Origin: Lachnospiraceae bacterium UBA7160
GTDB lineage: Bacteria; Bacillota; Clostridia; Lachnospirales; Lachnospiraceae
DNA: 46,968 bases
Direction of reading: 5' to 3'
Assembly: GCA_002491565.1 (NCBI GenBank)
Contig: DKWE01000097.1
Location: 1 to 46,968, forward strand
Positions 34,109 through 41,196 of the stretch are shown here, in pieces. A model generated the notes under the pieces. That model did no database searches. It had not been told where the DNA came from and saw nothing but the letters and a program-made list of their open reading frames with translations. The position numbers and the translations under genes are program-made. Position 1 is the stretch's first letter; every line of letters begins with the position of its first letter.

Positions 34109-35122
34109 ATGAGACGAAATATGAAACAATGGCTGAAAGAATATATGGAAGCTCCGGTGAAAAAGGCGATGCCGGTGCTCTCTTTTCCGGGGGCAGTCAT
34201 GATGGGAAAGACGGTGGACGAGCTGGTACGGGACGGACATCTGCAGGCTCTGTGTATGAAGACGATTGCGGACCGGTTTGACGCCGGTGTGACGTTCAGC
34301 CTGATGGATCTGTCTGTTGAGGCAGAAGCATTCGGCAGCCCGGTGCTTTACAGCAAGGAGGAAGTGCCGACGGTCAACGGTGTTCTGATCGGGACAGAGG
34401 AAGAAGCGGAGGCGCTGAGGGTCCCGAAGGTAGGGGAAGGCAGAACCGGGGCGTGCGTGGAGGGAATCCGGAAGGCATGCCAGCTGATCACAGACCGCCC
34501 GGTACTGGCCGGCATGATCGGACCGTTTTCTCTGGCCGGAAGGCTGACGGATATGACGGAAATCATGTATCTGTGCTTTGATGAGCCGGATCTGGTAGCG
34601 TGCCTGCTGAATAAGGCGACCGAGTTTCTGATTTCCTATGCAAGAGCCTTTAAAGAGGCCGGGGCAAACGGGATCTGTATGGCAGAGCCGGCAGCAGGAC
34701 TGCTCTCCCCGCAGCTGTTTGATGAATTTTCAAAACCGTATGTGCAGAAGATCCGCGAGGCGGTAGAAGAGGAAGAATTTTTGATGATCTATCATAACTG
34801 CGGGAATATCCGCCCGCTGTATAAAAATGTCAGCGGGATCGGGGCATGCGCATACAGTGTTGGAAACATTGTTGACATGGAACAGGCGCTGGAGGCGCTG
34901 CCGGAAGATGCCGCTGTGATGGGAAATATCGACCCTGCCGGTGTGTTCCGGAACGGTGATCCGAAGACCGTGCGGGAGGAGACACGCAAGCTGCTGGAGC
35001 GGTGCGGCGGGCACAAAAATTTCATCATTTCGTCCGGCTGTGATATTCCGCCTCTGACTCCGGTGGAGAATATCGAGGCTTTTTTTGATACCGTAGCAGA
35101 ATACTATCGGAGCAGGCAGTAA
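34109..35122 (+). CDS. MtaA-like UroD-fold corrinoid methyltransferase
   Basis: A 337-residue member closest in pattern to MtaA/CmuA methyltransferases. It has the full zinc motif H229-N-C231 (IYHNCGNIRPL) and C311 (ISSGCDIPPLTP). In archaea, MtaA moves methyl from a corrinoid protein to coenzyme M; in bacteria such paralogues work with other substrates or acceptors. AGGAGG lies before the ATG. It is followed by the corrinoid protein gene, so the pair most likely interacts directly. The archaeal name is not transferred because the acceptor is unknown. Confidence 0.87.
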   Translation: MRRNMKQWLKEYMEAPVKKAMPVLSFPGAVMMGKTVDELVRDGHLQALCMKTIADRFDAGVTFSLMDLSVEAEAFGSPVLYSKEEVPTVNGVLIGTEEEAEALRVPKVGEGRTGACVEGIRKACQLITDRPVLAGMIGPFSLAGRLTDMTEIMYLCFDEPDLVACLLNKATEFLISYARAFKEAGANGICMAEPAAGLLSPQLFDEFSKPYVQKIREAVEEEEFLMIYHNCGNIRPLYKNVSGIGACAYSVGNIVDMEQALEALPEDAAVMGNIDPAGVFRNGDPKTVREETRKLLERCGGHKNFIISSGCDIPPLTPVENIEAFFDTVAEYYRSRQ

Positions 35123-35239
35123 GAAACCGGAGCTTGCAGAAGCTTAACTGGTAAGTCAAAAGCAAGGATGCAGGGAAGGATTTTTGATACGGCATATACG
35201 AACGGGCGTGAGAAAACAGAAATCCAGGAGGAAATAAAC

Positions 35240-35881
35240 ATGGCGATTATTGAAGAAATTTCAGCATATCTGCAAAAGGGCAGAGCGAAGAATGTGAAGA
35301 CACTGGTACAGCAGGCGATGGACGAGGGGATCGACCCGAAGGTGATCCTGAATGACGGCCTTCTGGCCGGCATGATGGAGATCGGTATAAAATTCAAAAA
35401 TGAAGAGGTATTTGTACCAGACGTGTTGGTTGCGGCGAGAGCGATGAATATGGGAATTGCGGTGCTGGAGCCAAAGCTGGCAGAGGTGGGAAATGAACCG
35501 CTAGGCAGGGTTGTCATCGGAACGGTAAAGGGCGATCTGCATGATATTGGAAAGAATCTGGTAAATATGATGCTCAGGGGAGCTGGATTTGAGGTGTACG
35601 ATCTCGGCGTCGATGTGGATGCCAAAACGTTCGTGGACAAAGCGGAAGAGGTCGGGGCTTCTATTATCTGCCAGTCGGCGCTCCTGACCACAACGATGCC
35701 GAATATGGAGGAGGTCATTACAGAACTCAAGGCCAGGGGCCTTCGCGACAAGTATGTAGTCATGGTAGGCGGAGCTCCGGTAACAGCAAAGTTCGCGGAG
35801 GAGATCGGCGCAGACTACTATACGGAAGACGCCACGAGCGCGGCCGAGACTGCAAAGAAGGTTGCCCTGAAGACTGCGTGA
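35240..35881 (+). CDS. Corrinoid (B12-binding) methyl-carrier protein, MtaC/MtbC-like
   Basis: A 213-residue protein with an N-terminal helical cap domain (residues 1-85) and a B12-binding Rossmann domain. The cobalt-ligand motif is D99-L-H101-D-I-G104, with downstream SALLTTTM and VMVGGAPV as in MetH and MtaC families. The start at 35240 has AGGAGG upstream; the longer frame lacks it. It carries the methyl group as CH3-Co(III) between UroD-fold enzymes. Two intrinsic terminators follow it, so it ends the methyltransferase operon. Confidence 0.95.
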   Translation: MAIIEEISAYLQKGRAKNVKTLVQQAMDEGIDPKVILNDGLLAGMMEIGIKFKNEEVFVPDVLVAARAMNMGIAVLEPKLAEVGNEPLGRVVIGTVKGDLHDIGKNLVNMMLRGAGFEVYDLGVDVDAKTFVDKAEEVGASIICQSALLTTTMPNMEEVITELKARGLRDKYVVMVGGAPVTAKFAEEIGADYYTEDATSAAETAKKVALKTA

Positions 35882-35892
35882 TTGTTGCTGCA

Positions 35893-35949
35893 GTCCTCGC
35901 GATTTCCATACAGAAATGTATGCAGATACTTCGCAGGACCGTGTTTTTT
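35893..35949 (+). terminator. Intrinsic terminator after the corrinoid protein gene
   Basis: GTCCT...AGGAC (35893-35939) with an inner CATACA-GAAA-TGTATG stem, then T6 (35944-35949). Confidence 0.8.
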
Positions 35950-35977
35950 GAACAGTGATGCGAGATTACGATGTAAG

Positions 35978-36022
35978 TGCCGGATTCGGATGTTTCAGAA
36001 GGACGCCGAGTCCGGCATTTTT
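35978..36022 (+). terminator. Second tandem terminator
   Basis: A 12-bp stem TGCCGGATTCGG (35978-35989) / CCGAGTCCGGCA (36006-36017) with one G-T pair, then T5. Confidence 0.85.
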
Positions 36023-36065
36023 AAAAAACAGATGATCGGATAGAACAAGGAAAGGTGGGAATCGC

Positions 36066-36728
36066 GTGAAGAATTACGAAAGTGATATCGTGATCCGGGA
36101 TGTTGAAGTCAAAGTGTCACGGGAAGAGGTGTTTCAGATGCTTGGCTGTACCCCGGAGAGCGCTTCTTATGAGGCGGTGGAAGAGCTTTATGAAGAACTT
36201 CTGGATGAGGCAGTCTCTGTGATGGAGCCGGTTTTGCTCATACGGTTTGGGCGGATCCCGGACGGGTATCCCATGCTCCCGCTGCAGCCGGGAACGGAGG
36301 TTCTTTATACCATGGGAAGTATTGGAAGGGAAATCAGCCGTAGGAGCACGGAAGCGTTTGCCCAGGGAGACCCGCTGGCAGGAATGCTGATCAATGCAAT
36401 CGCAGATTCCGCACTGTTTCACCTCGATGGGGAACTGGCTTTGGTTTTAAAGGAGGCGTGCGGGAAACGCGGAAAAGGGATCCTGAAACGGCTGGAAGCA
36501 CCGCAGGATCTGCCGATGGAAGCACAGCTTTTGGTTTACAGGGAGACGGAAGCTGGCAGGATATGTGGCATGGAAATTTCTTCGGGATATATGCTGGACC
36601 CGGTAAAGAGCAGTGCGAACGTATATTTGCTGACAGACGACGCGCAGGTGTTTCAGGCGCAGCATGACTGCAGCACCTGCACGAGGAAAAATTGTTCCCT
36701 CAGAAAGAGCAAAACAGAAAGCAGATAA
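36066..36728 (+). CDS. MetH-activation-domain-like protein
   Basis: A 220-residue protein from a GTG start, with AAGGTGGGA upstream. The overall pattern resembles the C-terminal activation domain of methionine synthase found as a free-standing protein beside corrinoid proteins: YTMGSIGREISRRS, AIADSALFHLDGELA and SSGYMLDPVKSSANVYLL. A C-terminal Cys cluster DCSTCTRKNCSLRK could bind a metal or cluster. It probably helps reactivate or load the corrinoid protein. It sits just past the tandem terminators, so it either has its own promoter or depends on read-through. Confidence 0.8.
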   Translation: MKNYESDIVIRDVEVKVSREEVFQMLGCTPESASYEAVEELYEELLDEAVSVMEPVLLIRFGRIPDGYPMLPLQPGTEVLYTMGSIGREISRRSTEAFAQGDPLAGMLINAIADSALFHLDGELALVLKEACGKRGKGILKRLEAPQDLPMEAQLLVYRETEAGRICGMEISSGYMLDPVKSSANVYLLTDDAQVFQAQHDCSTCTRKNCSLRKSKTESR

Positions 36729-36828
36729 TGGAAACAAGCCTGAGAAAGATGCGCAGATTTCTCACATTTTTTTTGTATTTTTGGGCACCCTCTTAGCAAT
36801 TAAAGTAGATATTTCCAGGTCAGAATAT

Positions 36829-36940
36829 ACTTTCAAAGTTGGAAAGAAAGAACAAAGACTTGTATATAATAACGAATGCGCAGGCAAGGAAGGGATACTA
36901 TGAGGTCCTGCCGGAGAAGGGACTGAAAGAACTTTCAAAG
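36829..36940 (+). promoter_or_regulatory. Repeated ACTTTCAAAG sites upstream of nanE, candidate operators
   Basis: ACTTTCAAAG occurs at 36829-36838 and 36931-36940. The second is part of the palindrome TGAAAG-AA-CTTTCA (36924-36937), 17 nt before the promoter -35. A TATAAT at 36865-36870 may mark an additional upstream promoter. The RpiR regulator of the cluster is a candidate binder. Confidence 0.4.
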
Positions 36941-36953
36941 AGCGCAAAAGGTA

Positions 36954-36981
36954 TTGAAAATAAATTCAGTTCCAATATAAT
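36954..36981 (+). promoter_or_regulatory. Promoter of the sialic-acid operon
   Basis: TTGAAA (36954-36959), 16 nt, TATAAT (36976-36981), placing the transcript start just ahead of the AAAAGGAGG site of nanE. Confidence 0.75.
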
Positions 36982-37007
36982 GGGGTCAAGAAAAGGAGGA
37001 AAAAACA

Positions 37008-37700
37008 ATGAGACAGAAACGAGTAGAAGGCTTGCGGGGAAAGCTGATTGTATCCTGCCAGGCATTACCCCAGGAGCCGCTGCATTCATCCTTTATCATG
37101 GGGAGAATGGCATTGGCAGCAAAGATGGGCGGAGCCGCTGGGATCCGCGCCAACACAAAGGAGGATATCGCAGAGATCCAGGCACAGGTAGAGCTTCCGG
37201 TCATTGGAATTGTGAAACGGGATTACGAGGGCAGCGAGGTTTATATCACACCGACCATGAAGGAAGTGGAGGAGCTGATGGAGGTAAAGCCGGAGATTAT
37301 CGCGGTGGATGCCACAGGACGGCTTCGCCCGGGAGCGGTGACGCTGGAGGACTTTTTCAGGCAGATCAAAGAAAAGTATCCAGAACAGCTTCTGATGGCG
37401 GATTGCTCAACGGTGGAGGAAGCGCTCCACGCGGACGAACTGGGATTTGACTTCATCGGAACAACGATGGTGGGATACACGAAGCAGAGTGAGGGGGACA
37501 AAATCGAAGCAAACGATTTTGAAATCCTGCGGAAAATCATTGCCGGAGCGAAGAACCTGGTCATTGCGGAAGGCAATATTAACACACCGGAGAAAGCGAG
37601 GCGCGTCATCGAGCTGGGTGCGTTCAGCGTTGTGGTGGGATCCATTATCACAAGGCCGCAGTTAATCACAAAAACATTTGCAGACGCACTTGAACAGTAG
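37008..37700 (+). CDS. nanE: N-acetylmannosamine-6-phosphate 2-epimerase
   Basis: A 230-residue NanE TIM barrel that converts ManNAc-6-P to GlcNAc-6-P. Family patterns are LIVSCQALPQEPLH, AAKMGGAAGIRAN, GIVKRDYEGSEVYITPT, IIAVDATGRLRPG and ADCSTVEEA, which include the catalytic Lys. AAAAGGAGG lies before the ATG. It opens the sialic-acid cluster. An overlapping 203-codon frame (36839-37450) is a shadow. Confidence 0.96.
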   Translation: MRQKRVEGLRGKLIVSCQALPQEPLHSSFIMGRMALAAKMGGAAGIRANTKEDIAEIQAQVELPVIGIVKRDYEGSEVYITPTMKEVEELMEVKPEIIAVDATGRLRPGAVTLEDFFRQIKEKYPEQLLMADCSTVEEALHADELGFDFIGTTMVGYTKQSEGDKIEANDFEILRKIIAGAKNLVIAEGNINTPEKARRVIELGAFSVVVGSIITRPQLITKTFADALEQ

Positions 37701-37729
37701 GGATGTTCGTGCATTCCGCATGAGAATTT

Positions 37730-37844
37730 CTCTGCCTCGGCCAGCGCTAACCGAATGGCCTCGCCTTTCGGACGGGGGTGTTAACCGATCACCATCGGTA
37801 TTCAGCGCCCAGGGACGTTCAACACTTTCGCTGGACAACAGAGG
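37730..37844 (+). other. Candidate structured RNA or intergenic repeat between nanE and nanA
   Basis: The pairs CTCTG (37730-37734) / CAGAG (37840-37844) and CCAGCG (37741-37746) / CGCTGG (37829-37834) enclose two hairpins: CCGAA (37751-37755) / TTCGG (37767-37771) and ACCGAT-CACC-ATCGGT (37784-37799). GCGCT (37744-37748) can alternatively pair with AGCGC (37804-37808). There is no convincing ORF and no T tract. Confidence 0.5.
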
Positions 37845-37926
37845 TGGAAAATAGGAACACAAGCAGGGGCATCATGGATCAGGCACAAAACCATCCATTA
37901 TTTTTTTAGAAGAAAGGAGAAGCACT

Positions 37927-38850
37927 ATGAGAAATCTTAGGAAGTACAAAGGGGTCATCCCGGCATTTTATGCATGCTATGACAAGGAAGGGGAAATCAG
38001 CCCGGAAGGGGTGCAGGCGCTTGCCCGGTATTTTGTAGAGAAAGGCGTAAAGGGCGTGTATGTAAACGGATCGTCCGGAGAATGTATTTACCAGAGCGTA
38101 GAGGATAAAAAGCTGGTTCTGGAGAATGTCATGAAGGTAGCCGAAGGAAAGCTGACGGTGATCGCCCATGTGGCATGCAACAACACGAAGGACAGTATGG
38201 AGCTTGCGCGTCACGCGGAGGACCTTGGGGTCGACGCGATCGCTGCGATTCCTCCGATTTACTTCCGCCTGCCGGAGCACGCGATTGCGCAGTACTGGAA
38301 TGATATCAGCGCGGCTGCTCCGAATACCGATTTTGTTATCTATAACATTCCCCAGCTTGCAGGAGTTGCGCTGACGATGGGGTTATTTGCGGAGATGAGA
38401 AAGAATCCGCGCGTCATCGGCGTGAAGAATTCGTCTATGCCGGTACAGGACATCCAGATGTTCAAGGCGGCGGCCGGAGAGGACTATGTGATCTTTAACG
38501 GGCCGGACGAGCAGTTCATCAGCGGACGAGTGATCGGCGCAGAAGGGGCGATCGGCGGCACATACGGTGCGATGCCCGAGCTCTTCCTGAAAATGGATGA
38601 ATGCGTGAGAGCCAATGATCTGGACAGAGCAAGGAAAATTCAGTATGCAGTGAATGCGATCATTTACAAGATGTGTTCCGCACACGGCAACATGTACGGA
38701 GTCATCAAGGAAATTCTGAAGATCAACGAGAACCTGGAGCTTGGCGGAGTAAGAAAGCCGCTGCCTTCCCTGGCGGATTCCGACCGGGCGATTGTGGAGG
38801 AGGCAGCGAAGATGATCCGTGACGCAAAGGAAACCTATCTAAAGCAGTAG
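37927..38850 (+). CDS. nanA: N-acetylneuraminate lyase
   Basis: A 307-residue class I aldolase of the DHDPS/NAL family that splits N-acetylneuraminate to ManNAc and pyruvate. It shows the GSSGECIYQ substrate loop, the catalytic Tyr in IYNIPQLAGV and the Schiff-base Lys in VIGVKNSSMPVQD. The sialic-acid context supports NAL rather than dihydrodipicolinate synthase. AAAGGAG precedes the ATG. It is separated from nanE by a 226-nt structured gap. Confidence 0.95.
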   Translation: MRNLRKYKGVIPAFYACYDKEGEISPEGVQALARYFVEKGVKGVYVNGSSGECIYQSVEDKKLVLENVMKVAEGKLTVIAHVACNNTKDSMELARHAEDLGVDAIAAIPPIYFRLPEHAIAQYWNDISAAAPNTDFVIYNIPQLAGVALTMGLFAEMRKNPRVIGVKNSSMPVQDIQMFKAAAGEDYVIFNGPDEQFISGRVIGAEGAIGGTYGAMPELFLKMDECVRANDLDRARKIQYAVNAIIYKMCSAHGNMYGVIKEILKINENLELGGVRKPLPSLADSDRAIVEEAAKMIRDAKETYLKQ

Positions 38851-38927
38851 GCTTTCCGGGCAAGCCGCAGCTCTACGCTGGTGCTGAACGGTAACAAACT
38901 ATAATCAGAATACAGGAGGAGAGTGAA

Positions 38928-40433
38928 ATGCAGGGATTTACAATTATTGATTTAGTTATTTTAATCGTGTATCTTGGAGCAGTCTTGTTCGCCGGCCTTC
39001 ATTTTGCCAAGAAGGATATGAAGGGAAAAGAGTACTTTAAGGGAGACGGAACGGTTCCGTGGTGGGTCACGTCCGTATCTATATTTGCAACCTTACTGAG
39101 TCCGATCTCGTTTCTGTCGCTCGCGGGCAATTCCTACGCGGGAACATGGATCATGTGGTTTGCGCAGCTCGGCATGCTGCTTGCCATTCCGCTTACGATC
39201 CGGTTTTTCCTTCCGATCTACAGCAAGCTGGATATTGATACGGCGTATCATTATCTGGAGCTGAGATTTGGAAGCAAGGGACTTCGGGTGCTGGGCGCAG
39301 TCATGTTTATCATCTATCAGGTAGGACGTATGTCCATCATCATGTACCTGCCCTGTATGGTTCTTGGCAGCCTGACCGGAATCAGCGTCAACCTGCTGAT
39401 CATCATCATGGGTGTCATTGCAATCATTTATTCCTACACGGGCGGATTGAAATCCGTACTTTGGACAGACTTTATTCAGGGTTCTGTGCTTCTGATCGGT
39501 GTGACCTTTGCCCTGGTGTTCCTTCTGGCGCATCTGAACGGAGGAATCGGCGCAATCTTTCAGGCGTTTACAGCGGAGCACAAATTCCTGGCAGTCAACC
39601 AGCCGATCTTTGACGCCAATATTTTAAAGGACAGCGTATTTCTCTTGATTGTAGGTGCGGGCTTCAACACTATGAGCTCCTACGTATCCAGCCAGGATAT
39701 TGTGCAGCGGTTTACCACGACCACGGACACAAAGAAGCTGAATAAGATGATGCTTACAAATGGAGCGCTGTCGATCTTTATCGCTACGGTATTTTACCTG
39801 ATTGGTACGGGACTGTATGTATTCTATCAGCAGAATGCATTGCCGCCTGCGGCAGCACAGGACCAGATCTTTGCATCCTATATTGCATTTGAGCTCCCGG
39901 TCGGCATTACGGGCCTGCTTCTGGCGGCGATCTATGCGGCGTCACAGTCTACCCTGTCTACCGGACTGAACTCCGTAGCGGCGAGCTGGACGCTCGATAT
40001 TCAGGAGCGGCTGACAAAGAAGCAGCTGAGCTTTGAGACGCAGACGAAGATCGGACGGTATGTATCGCTGGTAGTTGGTGTTTTCGCGATCATGGTATCG
40101 ATGGTACTTGCAAACGGCGGGGTCAAATCGGCATACGAGTGGTTTAACGGCTTTATGGGCCTGGTGCTCGGTATCCTGATCGGAACCTTTATTCTGGGAG
40201 CCTTTACCAAGGTGGCAAATACCTTCGGCGCGGTGCTGGCATTTATCGCGGCGTCGGCTGTTATGGTATACATCAAGTATGGTGTACCTGCAGAGGCGGT
40301 ATCCATCTGGTCTTACTCTCTGATTTCCATCGCAGTATCGCTGGTAGTCGGTGTTCCTGCAAGCTTCATCTGGAGAAAAATAAAAGGAGATACCTCTGCA
40401 CCTGCGCCGAATACAACGATCTATAAGAATTAA
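38928..40433 (+). CDS. Sodium:solute symporter, probable sialic-acid transporter
   Basis: A 501-residue SSS-family transporter with about 13 membrane helices. Recognisable are the FAGLHFAKKDMKGKEYFKGD loop, WWVTSVSIFATLLSPISFLS, TGGLKSVLWTDFIQG, and SQSTLSTGLNSVAAS near the sodium site. The gene lies between nanA and a YhcH gene, so uptake of free sialic acid with Na+ is the best inference. CAGGAGG precedes the ATG. Confidence 0.9.
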   Translation: MQGFTIIDLVILIVYLGAVLFAGLHFAKKDMKGKEYFKGDGTVPWWVTSVSIFATLLSPISFLSLAGNSYAGTWIMWFAQLGMLLAIPLTIRFFLPIYSKLDIDTAYHYLELRFGSKGLRVLGAVMFIIYQVGRMSIIMYLPCMVLGSLTGISVNLLIIIMGVIAIIYSYTGGLKSVLWTDFIQGSVLLIGVTFALVFLLAHLNGGIGAIFQAFTAEHKFLAVNQPIFDANILKDSVFLLIVGAGFNTMSSYVSSQDIVQRFTTTTDTKKLNKMMLTNGALSIFIATVFYLIGTGLYVFYQQNALPPAAAQDQIFASYIAFELPVGITGLLLAAIYAASQSTLSTGLNSVAASWTLDIQERLTKKQLSFETQTKIGRYVSLVVGVFAIMVSMVLANGGVKSAYEWFNGFMGLVLGILIGTFILGAFTKVANTFGAVLAFIAASAVMVYIKYGVPAEAVSIWSYSLISIAVSLVVGVPASFIWRKIKGDTSAPAPNTTIYKN

Positions 40434-40485
40434 TACCAGCATGGAACACAACGATCTGTAAGATTTATGGAAAGGAGAGGAACCT

Positions 40486-40941
40486 ATGATATTTGGAAAT
40501 CTGAACAATCTGGAGGAATATTCGTTCCTGGAAGAGCAGGTGAAAGCATGCTTTGCGTACGCAAAGACGCATGAACTTGCAGAATTTGAGAGGGGAAGCC
40601 ATGAAATTGACGGCGACCGCCTGTTTGTAAACATTGCGGAGTATGAGACAGTGGAAGCAGAGGAGCGCTTCTGGGAAGCACATCGGGATTATCTGGACGT
40701 GCATCTGATGCTGGATGGCACGGAGCAGATCGATTTAAACTTTATCCAGAACATGAAGCAGAAGGAGTACAGGCCGGAGGGCGATTTCCTCCCTCTGGAC
40801 GGAGAAAAGAACAGCTCGGTAATCCTGACAGACGGTGATTTCCTCGTCTGCTACCCCTGCGATGCACACCGCACAGCCGTTGCGGTGAAAGAATCCACAG
40901 AGGTCAAAAAGGCAATTTTTAAAGTGCGGATTCGTTCCTGA
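40486..40941 (+). CDS. YhcH/YjgK/YiaL family protein (NanQ-like anomerase)
   Basis: A 151-residue cupin-like protein. Family patterns include HRDYLDVHLMLDGTEQID, which carries the metal-binding residues, and DGDFLVCYPCDAHRTAVAV, with a second His. Relatives in nan operons (NanQ) speed sialic-acid anomer interconversion. AAAGGAGAGG lies before the ATG. The position after the symporter gene fits this role. Confidence 0.88.
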   Translation: MIFGNLNNLEEYSFLEEQVKACFAYAKTHELAEFERGSHEIDGDRLFVNIAEYETVEAEERFWEAHRDYLDVHLMLDGTEQIDLNFIQNMKQKEYRPEGDFLPLDGEKNSSVILTDGDFLVCYPCDAHRTAVAVKESTEVKKAIFKVRIRS

Positions 40942-40968
40942 CATCAGTACTTCCTCATACCTGTTGTC

Positions 40969-41026
40969 GTTTCTAAAGCAGATCCGGATTGGCCTGCAAG
41001 CAGTCCCTCCGTTTCTGCTTTGAAAC
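40969..41026 (+). other. Long imperfect palindrome downstream of nanQ-like gene
   Basis: GTTTC-T-AAAGCAGA (40969-40982) pairs with TCTGCTTT-GAAAC (41014-41026) over 13 bp with one bulge, and inner GGATTG (40986-40991) pairs with CAGTCC (41001-41006). No T tract follows, so it may be a processing or regulatory stem rather than a terminator. Confidence 0.5.
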
Positions 41027-41196
41027 TGGATTTATACAGTAAGTAACACATTCTGCGCGGCAGTTCCAGGGGAAGACGGGCTGGAGATTGCGGAAACCGT
41101 TGGGGTATATTATAATGAAGAAAAGCTGCCCAAGGGGAAGAAAACGGATGGGTTCAGTCGGAACAGCCGGTTCGTCACGATGGCAGAGGAGGCAAA

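Noticed and set aside
36839..37450. 203-codon frame overlapping nanE
   Set aside because: It lies out of frame over a confident NanE gene and its composition after the first 60 codons is low-complexity Gly/Arg typical of shadow frames.
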